Of a stretch of 64,000 nt of DNA, positions 42,174-53,238 are shown one piece after another. Numbering within the stretch: position 1 is the stretch's first letter; every line of letters starts with the position of its first letter. The stretch covers positions 3,100,001-3,164,000 of the forward strand of contig LUGG01000001.1 of NCBI GenBank assembly GCA_001683735.1, read 5' to 3'. This DNA comes from Grifola frondosa. Taxonomy: Eukaryota; Basidiomycota; Agaricomycetes; Polyporales; Grifolaceae. A model generated the notes under the pieces. It was given only the letters and a program-made list of their open reading frames with translations. It did no database searches and had not been told where the DNA came from. The position numbers and the translations under genes are program-made.

Positions 42174-44106
42174 TCATTTGCGATGCTCCTATCATCCAAT
42201 GAGACAAGAATTTCAGTGTGAACATAAGGCAACAACGTACGGGGACGTGAGTTGTTTCGTGATCGACGTGAACGAACGCCCTCTCGACACCAGGCAATTC
42301 CTCTAGCTTGTTTTGGAGTTGCTCGCTAAGGTTGTGAGCCTTCCACAACGGCGTGTTTCGATCCATCACGACGTCGACCTCTACGAAGTAATCCTAGATG
42401 AAGCTTATCAATATCCACGAGCGAGCACTCCAGGGGTCAAATACGAACAGGTCCACTCTGAACAGAACATTATTTAGTGAGCTACTATCGAGGAGACCAA
42501 GTGAACGAACGTGGTAAGCTCGAACAGTGTCGACCTTCGAGATCTCGTCATTGAATGTGACCGTATTGTAGATAAGCAGTTGGATGAAATCCTGTGGCGC
42601 TGATTTTCCAGCCAATAGCTCAAATTGACTGTGGATCGTACGTCCCCATGCTATGATAACGCCGGAGGAGATCTAGGCGGATTGTTAGAACAGTGAGGGT
42701 ATCAAAGCGGGACACGTGCTATTATGGCGCCCAATGGGTCAAGATCTGATATAAAGTGTTATCGACTTATGGAACAAACAGAATAATGAACGAGACGTAC
42801 ACCAACGGATCTTGCTGCCGCCTGCTGACATGAGGATACCTGAAATACATATTATGAGGATCGATACTGGGCGGGGTATGCGCATACAACCTCACCTAGT
42901 CCATTGATCCATAGATCATTCCGATGATCCTGCCAGAGAACTTCCACTTGACTCGACTTCTTCCGAAGCGAGAAGCAATACACGAATAGCACAAACTTCA
43001 CACCTAAGGAATAGAGTGTCAATAGCCTGTAAAGAATCTTAACGTTCGCATTACCCCATGCTACGGCTACTTCAATCAGCGAGGCCAAATGGAGCGCGTT
43101 CGTGTCGCCATCGCCTTCCCGGGTGATGAGGACTCGGGCGGATTCAACGACAACAATTAGGTTGACAGCTCCCATCCTATTATAAATGGTTCAGTTTGAT
43201 AATTGAATTATATCAAAACGCATCGGATGCTATCACTCACAAGAATCCTACAGACAAACGATTTTCAATCTTGAGTCCGATAAGTAGAACTCACACACGT
43301 ACCATAGACAATATTTCCAATGGTCTCTAATCGAGCGCCACCAACTGGCCACTTGCTTACGTCCAATTCCAGAGCCTTCTTGTGTAGCCAGAACAGCATC
43401 ACGTTGCTGCTGACGTCGAAAACAGCATCGATGCCGGTAGATAGGAGGGAGAGTGAAGCAGACGTGATGGCGGCATACACTGAACGCGAAGGGCTTTAAA
43501 AGCACATCGGAAAAGGAGACAGGACGCTCACTTTGGAGGAAGCAGAGACACAGATTGGCCAAGAGACTTGCCCATATCGCAATCCTGATCTATGAGTTGA
43601 CCTCAGAATACTAGCTTGGCATGAAATAATGAGATCTTACAGCAGCATGAAAAACTCCCTCTTCAATTCTCGCATCCTCTATGTGCTCGTCCATTGGTTT
43701 CAACAAGGAGACGATCAACTACCAATATCAGCGTCATTACACTGCAATCTTTTGAGAATTAGTAGGATACATACCTTGTTTTGTCTGCGATAAAACCGTT
43801 CCACATGATGACCGCTTCTTCGTCGTAGAGCAGCAAGCTCATCATCATTTTTGAAGCCATTGCGGATTGAGAATGGATCATGAGGGTGCGCGCCGACGAG
43901 GCCATTGCAGCTGCTGCTGGCGGCGGATTCTTGCTCGGTGACATCTTTGTCGGGTTTATGATGGCGGAAATTGGGTCGGAGTTCTGCTGGACAAGAGATC
44001 AGATCTGGTATGGTTATAAGTAGTCGAGCGATGCACTGACGCTGCTGGGCCCCGACTGCGATTCCAGATAGTCTAAGTCGCTGTCGTTGAGGTTGATGGC
44101 AGACAT
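42174..44106 (-). CDS. CDF-family cation transporter, Mn-type, paralogue 1
   Basis: Cation diffusion facilitators move divalent metal out of the cytosol by proton antiport. The start at 44106 gives MSAINLNDSDLDYLESQSGP. The soluble N-terminus has SIRNGFKNDDELAALRRRSG, HHVERFYRRQN and MDEHIEDA. Membrane segments follow, including SLSLLSTGIDAVFDVSSNVM with the DxxxD pair of Mn-type CDFs, and a TM5 with DPLGAI. The loop reads KWPVGGARLETIGNIVYG. The cytosolic domain has MDRNTPLWKAHNLSEQLQNK, FVHVDHETTH and EHRK after the last intron. One base is missing at GGG 43973-43975. It closely resembles the gene at 46298-48212, same strand, so the two are a local duplication. Mn specificity is inferred from the DxxxD motif. 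Membrane location (vacuole, Golgi or plasma membrane) is unknown. Confidence 0.88.
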
Positions 44107-44269
44107 TATCTGAAAACGATGTCGTCGTGAGAGTTAGGATGATGAACGGGAGTGAGAACGTTGACGGCCGGAATATTCTGGCGGGAAGAGGCGGGACAGC
44201 AAGCTGAGCCTAAAACGGCCGAGATAACGGTAGCGATCATCTTGTGACTTCGGCGTGACGCTCACCACG

Positions 44270-45200
44270 AGATTCTCGATCCACAATTTCGGTCGTCCTC
44301 GTATGGAAGCTATCCAAGTAATTGGCTCGCGTTGCAGAATTTGCAGCTGTGGAAATATGTACACCACAGTGGCATAGTGGTACGCCCCGTGCTCAGTTTC
44401 GGCCTTCTTTTGCAGGGACTCGCAGGTCTTATCAGTTGGTGATTACAGGTCGGATAAACTATCGGATCGCAGAAGCCAGACCGAGCCCTATACCCATCAT
44501 AATTTTCCTTTGGTGTTTGGAGCATCAACACTGTAGAAAACAACCGCACTGGCCAATATCAAAATCCTAACGGAGAGTAAGAATCGATCGACATGTGCAT
44601 GCAAGCGTCACACACATCGCGTTGATGGCGACGGCCAACCCGAGAAGGCTGATGACCATGTCCACGACGCCGTGATATAGCTGTGCCTTGATGAACGCTA
44701 CAAAATTGTTTTCTCGGTTCGCACGTGATGTAGGCATATCCTCTTCTTCCAGCGGAATCACCTGCACGGCCTCGCGGATGGACTTTGGGACTTGTGGAAC
44801 GTGGGTGGCCGGTGCATCTGAGCCTGAGTCACCAGCATCGTGCCTGAAAGGCGCACTCGATACTCGGTCTTGCGTTGCGAGAACAGACCCAAGAAATAGG
44901 CTGTGTGGCGTGGTCAATTGTCGCTGACTGAACATGAATCAGATCTCTTACCTGCATGTACACCGCAAAAAGACCAGGAGAACGACGAACAGAAGCTTGC
45001 AGCCGAACTCTGAGCCTGCTTGAAGGTCCACACCCCAATTTCCGCTACACAATGGAAGATCAACGATCTAGTCTGGTGAACACAAGTGGAAAATGCTTTA
45101 CGGATCAAGATATGCCGTATGCTTCGTGAAATGTTGAAGCGTGGCACGAGCAACCGCGGTCAACCTAGGTAGAAATTGATTGATGTGGACCTCAGGTTCG
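44270..45200 (-). pseudogene. NRAMP (Smf-type) metal transporter pseudogene, internal deletion
   Basis: Intact NRAMP proteins import Mn, Fe and other divalent metals by proton symport. Here recognisable pieces are TEPEVHINQFLPRLTAVARA, LQHFTKHTAYLDP joined across an intron to GNWGVDLQAGSEFGCKLLFV, then GLFAVYMQ (TM2). About 40 bp further on comes TPHSLFLGSVLATQDRV (end of TM6 into TM7), and then NFVAFIKAQLYHGVVDMVIS with ILILASAVVFYSVD. The part of TM1 before DPGN is shortened. TM3 to most of TM6 are absent, and the metal-binding Met of MPH is Thr (ATG to ACG). No TM9-11 sequence is seen downstream. A one-base slip lies near 44981. So many losses point to a dead gene rather than read errors. 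It sits between the two CDF paralogues. Confidence 0.75.
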
Positions 45201-46297
45201 GTGGCCTATTTGAGTCCATGGTAGTACTTGGTGAAATCTTTGAATTTGACGGTTAGCTCGATACTGAACAAGAAAAGGCTCACTTAAAGCATCTATGGAC
45301 TATTGCGTTGATGAAGTAGACTCGAGCTTGAGGCTCTGGAGCTCGGTGAAACAGAAACAATCATTTTGTGTCGAGAGCGCACTGTACGAAAGACGAGTAA
45401 GACACCACGATGGGTGCATCTAGACTGGGAGCCAGTTGACAAGCATTGTCCTGGTTTAAACAATGATATGTTGTCGTTAGCAATTTATCCAGTAAAACGT
45501 GACATTATTCGATAGTCACCTTTGTCGATGATGCGTTGCAATGAAGTCGAGCTCACGTTCTCAGGCTAACTGATATCGACGGGACTCGCGGGAGCTAATG
45601 CGAGGTCACGACGCATACTGAACCAGGTGATCCTATGGGCCATTGAATCAATCCCAACCCACACATACAAGGCCTCAGCCTGTCAGGACTCGGAATTAGT
45701 ATACGTGAGCTGCCGTATGCGGTATACGGCCGTTCGTCGTGAGACAGCGACACTGGGTGTTGTATCAGAGGTTTGAGAAGCTCCACCGCCCATAGCTTCC
45801 TTGCACTCTCCCAAGGTTCAGGGGGAGGATCTCAGGCATGATCGATGATCTTCAGCATTGGATAGCGCTTGAGGTGGGTACTATCTGCGGTGGCATGCGA
45901 CGGTCATCATGCGCCGTTGACACGATAGCGGATAGGACCGCGAGTCTTCAAAATGCGACCAAGACGTTCCCGGGCGAAGGTTGAAGTTGTTTTTACGTGA
46001 CATCCGCACCGCTTGATAATTTCCTTAGCTCGTATGCTGGTCTTCACACTACGAGGAATGCTCGCGAGTGACCACATTCTTGAAACTTAGATCACCGGTT
46101 CTTCACAGTCAAAGGTTTCCGGCTTCAAATCTTCTAGTCCAGAATGTCCAAGTCCTAGCTATGTATGTGAAGAACGAAATCAAAGCAAAATACGGGGCGG
46201 CCCATGGAAAGCCGAATATCAGGGAAAACTTCAACGGTCAACGTACTACAGCGATTTTCACATACGACCCCGGCCTCTATCATATTGTATGGAGCCG
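45201..46297. other. Intergenic, no gene recognised
   Basis: About 1.1 kb between the NRAMP remnant and the second CDF gene's stop. Short open frames only. It may contain eroded 5' sequence of the NRAMP gene. Confidence 0.4.
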
Positions 46298-48212
46298 CTA
46301 GACAAACTTGCGATGCTCCTGTTTATGGGAATCAGCGGGCTCATGATCATCCACACAGACAGAAACATACTGGTGCGTGAGTCGTCTCATGGTCGACATG
46401 AACGAATGCTCTTCCGACGTTCGGCAGCACTTCGATCTTATCCTGTAAATCCTGGCTGAGATCATGCGCCTTCCACAGTGGCGTATTGGCATCCATCACG
46501 ACGTCTATCTCAACAAAATAATCCTGATGGACGCGGTTACTTTTGTCGCTGTGATGACACACGGTATGTACTTACGGGGCCGCTCTGGAAATACATTTAC
46601 ACAATCATTAAAACGGGAAAACCACAAGCGGAGAACACGCACGTGGTACGCCCGCACAGTATCCACCTTCTCAATGTCGGCACTATACGTCATAACTTTG
46701 TAGATGAGCAGCTGGAGGAAGTCATACGGGGCAGATTTCCCTGCCAGCAGCTCAAATTGACGGTATATGGTACGTGACCATGCAATGATCACGCCAGCTG
46801 CAATCTGAAACAAAGTGAGAAAAGCGTATGACGCCAAAACAGAACATACGATAATGGCCCCCATCGGATCAAGAACTAACGGAAGCAGGTATCAGAGCAG
46901 CAGTCAAATGGCGAAATGGGAGGTGCTCACACCACCGCCACTTGCTACCTCCCGCAGACATGAGCAAACCTGAGGCATGAACATCATTGACGAATCCGCG
47001 GCACATTCTGTTCCGCGCTTACCAAACCCATTAATAAAGAGATCATTTCGATGATCCTCCCATAGTATGTGTACTTGGCTGGACGCCTTGCGCAGAGAGA
47101 GACAGTAAAGGAAAAGCAAGAACTTCACACCTAAAGAAAACGTCGTACACTTAAGTAAGTCTCGACACAGTCGATTAATGATATAGCCACCTAACGCGGC
47201 GCCAACTGCTATCAGAGAAGGGACGTGCAAGGCATTGGTATTGTCGTCGCTGCTTTTGTGGGTGATGAGAGTGCGCGCGGATTCGACGATGACCACGAGG
47301 TTCACCGATCCCATCCTGAGACAAGCACGATCGGTCAACAAGTTCAGCAAGGAACAAATACCGTTGCGTACAAAAAGCCTGTCATAAAAAGCATCAACGG
47401 TAGACTGCAGACATGCTGGTAAGAAACCGTACCGTAGACGATATTTCCGATAGTCTCTAACCGAGCACCGCCCACTGGCCATTTGTTGTGGTCCAGTTTC
47501 TCTGCTTTCTTGTGCAGCCAAAATAGCAAAACATTGCTGCCGAGGTCAAAGACCGAGTCGATTCCGGTTGCCAACAATGACAAGGATAATGAAGAGACGG
47601 CAGCGTACACTATTCAAGATGTGAAAACGTTGGCCATTTGGTCTGGACTGACGACATACTCTGCAGGATGCACAAACTGAGATTGGCTATTAAACTGGCC
47701 CACACGGCAATCTTGACCTGAATTGTATAGTTTAGCACAGCTGGGGATGTGGCACGTGTTGACGAGCTCACAGGAATGCGCGCTGTCTCTTCTTCCACTC
47801 TGGCCTCTTCGGTGTGCTCATCCATGGACTTCAGGAGAGCATCTATGAGCTACAATACACAATACACGTCAGCTCTATGTCTTTTTAAATTCCACATAAC
47901 ATACATTGTTCTGTTCACGATGATATTTTTCGAGGCGTCTTCCTTTTTGTCTTTTGCGAAGCTCTGTGAGCTCCTCATTGGATTTGTAGGCGCCACGAAA
48001 GGCGAAAGGGTCGGTATCAGCCTTGACGGAGCGTGAGGCACTCTCGACGTCAGTATATGCGCGTAGAGAGGGTACCGTTGTGTCGGTGTTCTACAAGAAA
48101 GTACCCAGTGATCGAGCGTTCGGGAGGTCGAGACAGGACTTACCGACGATGGACGAGGGTGCCCCGGTTGCTGGACGATGTTCTCGCCAGAGGCGTGGTT
48201 GATGGAGATCAT
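46298..48212 (-). CDS. CDF-family cation transporter, Mn-type, paralogue 2
   Basis: The start at 48212 gives MISINHASGENIVQQPGHPR. Next come NTDTTVPSLRAYTDVESASR, DPFAFRGAYKSNEELTELRK and LLKSMDEHTEEARVEEE. Membrane regions: VKIAVWASLIANLSLCILQ, then SLSLLATGIDSVFDLGSNVL with the Mn-type DSVFD (DxxxD) and LLFWLHKKA. KWPVGGARLETIGNIVYG and MGSVNLVVIVESARTLITHK follow, and TM5 has LDPMGAIII. The cytosolic domain reads FVEIDVVMDANTPLWKAH, LQDKIEVLPNVGRAFVHV, then DHETTHAP and EHRKFV after the last intron. No frame slip is needed. The paralogue at 42174-44106 shares most motifs word for word. The family's usual mid-400s residue length fits. A role in Mn detoxification is inferred from motif type only. 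Confidence 0.9.
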
Positions 48213-48822
48213 GGGCTAGATGTGCGCTTATCCTGAGAATGACATTGAAGTTATGAACAGGAAAGGAGATGAGTGAGAATGGTTTGCATGAGGTGCCGAG
48301 GGAGTGGTACGCACAAGTCGATCTTTCTGGTACCGTTGCGTCGGTAAGCATCTCGAATCTCATCTCATCCTCCTCGCTCACCTCTTCTGCGACCTTTTTT
48401 CCGACCACAATGCAGTACGTTGCAGTTTCACAAAATAATCGTCGAACAGGGATGAAGACACTGCCTCGACACGCCTTTTATCAAAAAGCGCTGTTTCCAG
48501 TCGGACTCTCAAATCCGGCTGCTCCGAGCTCCGACGAACAAGGAAAGAAATTACATGCTGCACTGATTCACTTCAAGCACTTCGCAGTACTTACTAGCCT
48601 GCACTAGCTCACACTAGCTCACACTACTTACTGAAGCTGCTCGGCTCGAGCTCGTTTCTATTTCTATCTCCATTAATATTTCTGCTCGTGAACATAGGGG
48701 ACGGCAACAATCAGCTTGCCGGCACAGTTCACATCTTATCTGATATCGAACACAGAATTTCACCCACGTGGCGGGATTGCACCAACGAATTGACACACAA
48801 ATATCCGTCCTCGTCCCTCACG

Positions 48823-49201
48823 ATGCCTTCCAACAGCCAATCTAGTTCCCTTGTCCCTCTCTTCTTGTTCCTCGGAGCACTGCTGTGAATGTCCTTACGT
48901 TCTTCTCATGCTGGCCTCCAGACTATTCTCATGTGCTTTCTCGTACACAGTTTTGCGGCTCTGACATGGTGCATGGTCTCGTCCTGTTTGGGGAAACCTA
49001 TCTTTGCAGCGTTCTCTGAATTGTGGAACACGCTAGTCATGAGTGCACGGTCAGGGGATGAATCCTCCGCATGGAGACGCCGAAGAGGCTGGGACGACGC
49101 GGAGCTTTTGGAGATGGAACGCGGAGGTAGAACTGTATGAGTCGTGGTTCGATGGTCCGCGGCCTTCGGCCCAACCATTATCACCGACGAGCTTTTTGTA
49201 A
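48823..49201 (+). CDS. Doubtful small gene
   Basis: An ATG at 48823 opens MPSNSQSSSLVPLFLFLGAL, a hydrophobic start. Further on, in shifting frames, a coding-like end reads WNAEVELYESWFDGPRPSAQ followed by PLSPTSFL and a stop at 49199-49201. The pieces are joined only if one assumes an intron and one or more base slips. I do not recognise a family. It may be a small membrane protein, a remnant or chance. Confidence 0.25.
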
Positions 49202-49565
49202 GCCCGTGTTGTATCGACGTTCCCATCTATTGATTGCATGCTAGCAGGATTGACTGGACCCTGTGCTTTGTGCTACTTCGTTGGGACTCGCGACACATCC
49301 CTTAGTATTCCTTGAATATATCCTATTTACCTGCGGTCTCTTACCTTTCAGCACGAGTGGCACGAATCATCTCGAGCTTCAAGTTCAAACCGACCCGAGG
49401 CAGGCTGAAACACGGTCACATGTGCTCGCATTTCGTGTTGAACTGTCCGTCTCGATCGACGAGGCGGCGATGACTTACACACGGACTGGGCTAACAGTAC
49501 TGGGCTGACACAGAGCGGACATGGGCTGACGACGTTCTGCTGCAACTCGAAACCGCGCCCCAAAT

Positions 49566-49578
49566 ACTCTATATAAAC
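49566..49578 (+). promoter_or_regulatory. Candidate TATA box
   Basis: The sequence CTCTATATAAAC lies about 130 bp before the ATG at 49710. Its spacing suits a fungal core promoter with a short 5' UTR. C/T-rich sequence follows, as is usual at fungal start sites. Confidence 0.5.
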
Positions 49579-49709
49579 CTCCCTCGTCGTTCGTTCTTGC
49601 TCCTCAGTTTTCTTCCTTGCACCCCTACGATCTCTTGACGAGACCGTCTCTGCTCATTGCTATCTCTTGCTATCGCTTGCTATCAATATCACCTTACTTA
49701 ACCTCCGCC

Positions 49710-50640
49710 ATGAGAATCTCCACGAGCTCCTCCCTCTTCCTCGCTACGCTCGCGATCTCCTCATCTTCGTCTAGCTTGGCAGCTCCCACCGAGCAGGGTG
49801 CTCTTGAATACTCCTCCTTCCCCAGTTCCTCTCGCATGTACTCAATGGCAACTACGCCTAGACGCGACATCATCGACAGTGATATCTCACATGGACACTC
49901 GGCGGCTGGTGGCTCTCACAGCATAGCTACAGGTATGCCTCGTCGTCTGCCTTCCCATTGAATTAGTCCAGCTCACTGCGATACGGAAGGCGCTCAACAT
50001 GCCCATGATCGTCGACAACTAGATCCGCTTTTGAATACATTGAGCGGATTGCTGGGCCCAGCATTTGACCCAGTGCTGAAGGCACTTGCCCCATTGCTCA
50101 AGGCGCTCGGCCTGGAGAGCGCAGTCTCTGCTTCCTCCGTCGAGAACAACCTCAACGCCATTACGCCAGATCAGATAGCGTCGATCAAACAGGCCATCCT
50201 TGGCGCCGCTGTGAATATCGGCTCGTGCGCGCCCACCTCTGCCGTTCATACCCCGCACGCTCAATACGTGGCCATGGATGCCATGACGTCGGACGCAGGA
50301 TCCTCCTCAGCGAACTCCTCCTGGGCCACTTCCGCGTCGGGCAGCTCCACCCTCGCTGTCATGGCCGCCCCACACCTCCTGTTAGCCCTCCGGTCAACCC
50401 GCCCGTTAGTCCGCCAGCCAGTCCGCCGGTCAGCCCGCCGGTCAGCCCGCCGGTCAGTCCCCCGGTCAGTCAGTCCCCGTCCCTGCCCGTCAACCCGCCG
50501 AACACCCCGTTCCCCCGCCCCCCGCCCCAGTCAAGGCTGCTGCTGATGCACCGCCCCTGCTTGCATCATCCTCTTCAGCTTCTGCTAGCATGACTGGCAC
50601 CGCGTCTTCCTCGACCGCTGCTTCCACCGCTTCGGCTTGA
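49710..50640 (+). CDS. Secreted Pro/Ser-rich protein with SPPV repeats, unknown function
   Basis: The start at 49710 gives a signal peptide MRISTSSSLFLATLAISS followed by a Ser run and LAAP. After an intron (about 49933-49970) the protein continues AHCDTEGAQHAHDRRQLDPL. An amphipathic helical stretch follows: LSGLLGPAFDPVLKALAPLL and NNLNAITPDQIASIKQAILG. A run of SPPV/NPPV units (about 50378-50480) and an Ala/Ser tail (ASMTGTASSSTAASTASA, stop 50638-50640) complete it. The frame slips at CCCC 50368-50371 and CCCCCC 50518-50523, as if one C were missing in each. The short helix-rich core plus a Pro-rich linker suggest a wall-associated protein. The Ala/Ser tail is not strongly hydrophobic, so a GPI anchor is not supported. 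Confidence 0.65.
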
Positions 50641-51039
50641 GCCTCTGCTTCTTGATATTTCTCTTCACCATACCCTCTTTTAACGTACCTTCCTTTCCAT
50701 AACTCATATAATTAACACCTAATCTTTCGCTTGTATGTACTTGGTTGAATTGTGTTTCGATAAATTGAGTAGTGGAAACTCCGCATAGACATAAATCCGA
50801 TAATCCAGAATGTGTCGTAAGAAAAGAGCATGGCGTAGTTAGCATTTGTGAGAATAGAAAATACAGCAAAAGCGACAACGATGAACAGTAAGCAGGGACG
50901 CACCACGTTACAACAACACTGACGATACATGACTTGAACAAGACTCCAACCGAATGCAAAGCTACACATCAGAACGAGCAAACGAAAAGCAGCAAAAACA
51001 CGGCAAACGACAGCTCACATGCACACCTTGTCCTTACTC
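50641..51039. other. Intergenic between convergent genes
   Basis: About 400 bp containing the two 3' UTRs. An AT-rich stretch near 50700-50850 is the only visible trait. Confidence 0.45.
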
Positions 51040-52590
51040 TCATCTCAGTAGTCTCTTCTTTCGCTCGCGCAACCCGATCTTCAAAGCGAGCCACTCCGGC
51101 AAGTCAAAGTCCTCCCTCAAGAACTCCAGATCTGCGTCCAAACACTGGCACAAGACATCGAGGTGCTGCTCCGTAGTGAACTTGTTCCTGAGAAACACGT
51201 TCGCGTGTCCGCCCAGCGGGATGGTGAGACTATCGAGGAAGGCCCGGATGGGACACGGCGGCGGTGCAGCGTTCGCAAGCGTGGCGTCTGAGCTGACGGT
51301 GATGATGGAGGCGCTGCGGAGTATCTCTGCGGGGATTGGGCTTGCTTCTGGCTTGGGAAGCCCGTTTTGGTCGAGGGAGGGCTCGCGGTGGGGCTCTACT
51401 GTCAGCTCGCGTTTGACGGAGCATGAAGCGCGTGCTACGGTCGGCATGGGGTGTTCCTCCGTCACGAACCTTGCCGCAGGTCCGAATGCGCTCACGGGCG
51501 CATCCAAGCTCACGCTGAGGGAGCGGAACTCGTGGTCTAGTATGTTGTCGATGGCTTGGGACTCGCTTCGAGCATACTCCGGGGTATTGGCATAAAGAGG
51601 CTCGACGAATTGACTGTGGCCTAATGGAAGGTACAGTGCCTCTGAGGGGAGTGGAATGTAATCCAGCGGTGGTGTGTCATCCGGATATTGCAGTTCAGAG
51701 GGGAGAGTGTTTGGATCGGAGGTATCAACCTCTGTACGAAGTGGATGCTCCGGAAGTTGTTCATGCACCGGGGCATGTTCGATATCTGCGAGCGCACATC
51801 ATGAGCAACTACTGTTATGATAGCTATATTCGAAAAACTCACCATCCGCAATGGCTTCCCCTTCTTCGGGTTCCCAATCACTGAATTGATCCATTTCGTC
51901 TGTTGGCAATAGATCCAATTCCAATTTGACGTGAACTTCATCCATCTCGATATCATCTGGGTCCTTGGTGAATTTCATAGATAAAAATTGAATGTCGTCA
52001 CCATCATCAGAAAGCTGTGTGCGATTAAGTGACGTGCCACACCGACAACACCATTTCTGACACTGCTTACATTGTCGGAAGTGCTGGGAAGTGCTGGGAT
52101 ATGCTGGCATTCAGCTATGGTAGTGTCGTCCTCCCTGGGATGAATGGACTGCGAACCCCGCAAGTAGGTTTCCTGACATTTCTTTGATGTGTGGAACTGC
52201 TGGGCGTCAGTACTAATCCCGCCAAAAGACAAATATAATAACGCACGCGGATCGTCCTCGGGGCTCTACTTCTATCGGGACACCGCGGACAGTAAAAAAA
52301 ACCGTCGTCATTTCGCTCGAGTTTACTTGTGTGGTTATCTGGAAACCTGACGGTGCAATTCTGCTGGTGTGCAATTGAATAATGCCAACTTTTTGACTCC
52401 TTCACCACCAATGAGCATTTGGGACATTTGGTGGGCCTGTAGATGCGACAAATACCATTGCTGGTGTATCATCACCAGGCTTCGTACGAGTTACAGTTAC
52501 GTACCTCGGACCAAACTTCATGCCCATTTGAATCACCACTGGCTGTAGCAGAATTTCGGAAATGAATAACTTCAACAGTTCAAACTTCAC
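51040..52590 (-). CDS. Zinc-finger-like protein with C-terminal SAM-like helical domain, unknown function
   Basis: The start at 52590 gives MKFELLKLFISEILL. After one or two introns a C2H2-like segment appears: PTKCPKCSLVVKESKSWHYS, then IAHQ. A second Cys pair follows in DDGFFYCPRCPDRSRAPRTI. Acidic exons come next (DPDDIEMDEVHVKLELDLL, EMDQFSDWEPEEGEAIADG). A long exon ends in CPIRAFLDSLTIPLGGHANV, FLRNKFTTEQHLDVLCQCLD and LPEWLALKIGLRERKKRLL. That end has the helix pattern of a SAM-like domain (FLxSL, then LDxL, then WLxLKxGL). The start and the first two introns are uncertain. A nuclear regulatory role is plausible from the domains but not shown. Confidence 0.6.
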
Positions 52591-53238
52591 GATGTAGAGA
52601 TATATATGTAGCTACGTTGTAGACGAAAGTGCTCAGTACTTATCAACAAGAACTTTCCCGCAATGTTGAGATTGATTTAAGGCATTAGACGCTACCATCA
52701 ACTTTTCAAGATTCCGAATCAGATCACCGCCGATCGGTCACGTGACCTAAACCACAAGTCAAGCGCTCTGATTTGATGGTTACTGAAGACCCAGATTCTT
52801 AGCGGGTATGTTCCTTCCTTCAAGTAACAATGGCCCAATATCCGTGGCTGCCGCCGGAGACCCCCCACGAAACCTCAGTTCGGTGTCTTCCATCATAGAT
52901 AAGATCAAAGCCGAGCAATTTCCGCAGTTGTCTTGTGGTCTGCAGCTGTCTGGAGTACCTTGCCTGTCTGTGATTTGTGTTCAAATATAGCAAGGAATGG
53001 CCTGATCTGTCTGTGATCATGATCTATCTGGCGGGATGTCGTACAGCCCTGCGAATATGTCTCTGCGGTTACTCATGTTGAAGTCGCTTAGCCTGGGAGT
53101 ATATACCCTCGCACTTTCTTGGGCGTAATCAAACCATCTTCGCTGCCAGGTATAAGTCCATTCTTTACCCTCCATCACGGTATATGTACTCTATTCCCTG
53201 CCCGAGTCACGCATTCCAAACCGCTTGCCATTGCTACT
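52591..53238. promoter_or_regulatory. Divergent intergenic region with TATA element
   Basis: About 650 bp between divergent genes. A TATATA at 53100-53105 lies about 135 bp before the ATG at 53239 and is a plausible TATA box for the membrane-protein gene. Nothing else is recognised. Confidence 0.45.

Larger units (their letters stand above)
48213..49709. other. Intergenic with a short tandem repeat
   Basis: About 1.5 kb. It contains two tandem copies of an 11-bp unit (ctagctcacac) near 48604-48625 and the doubtful small gene at 48823-49201. Otherwise nothing is recognised. Confidence 0.4.

Noticed and set aside
45595..46301. Short frames between the NRAMP remnant and CDF 2
   Set aside because: No similarity to transporter sequence and no codon regularity.
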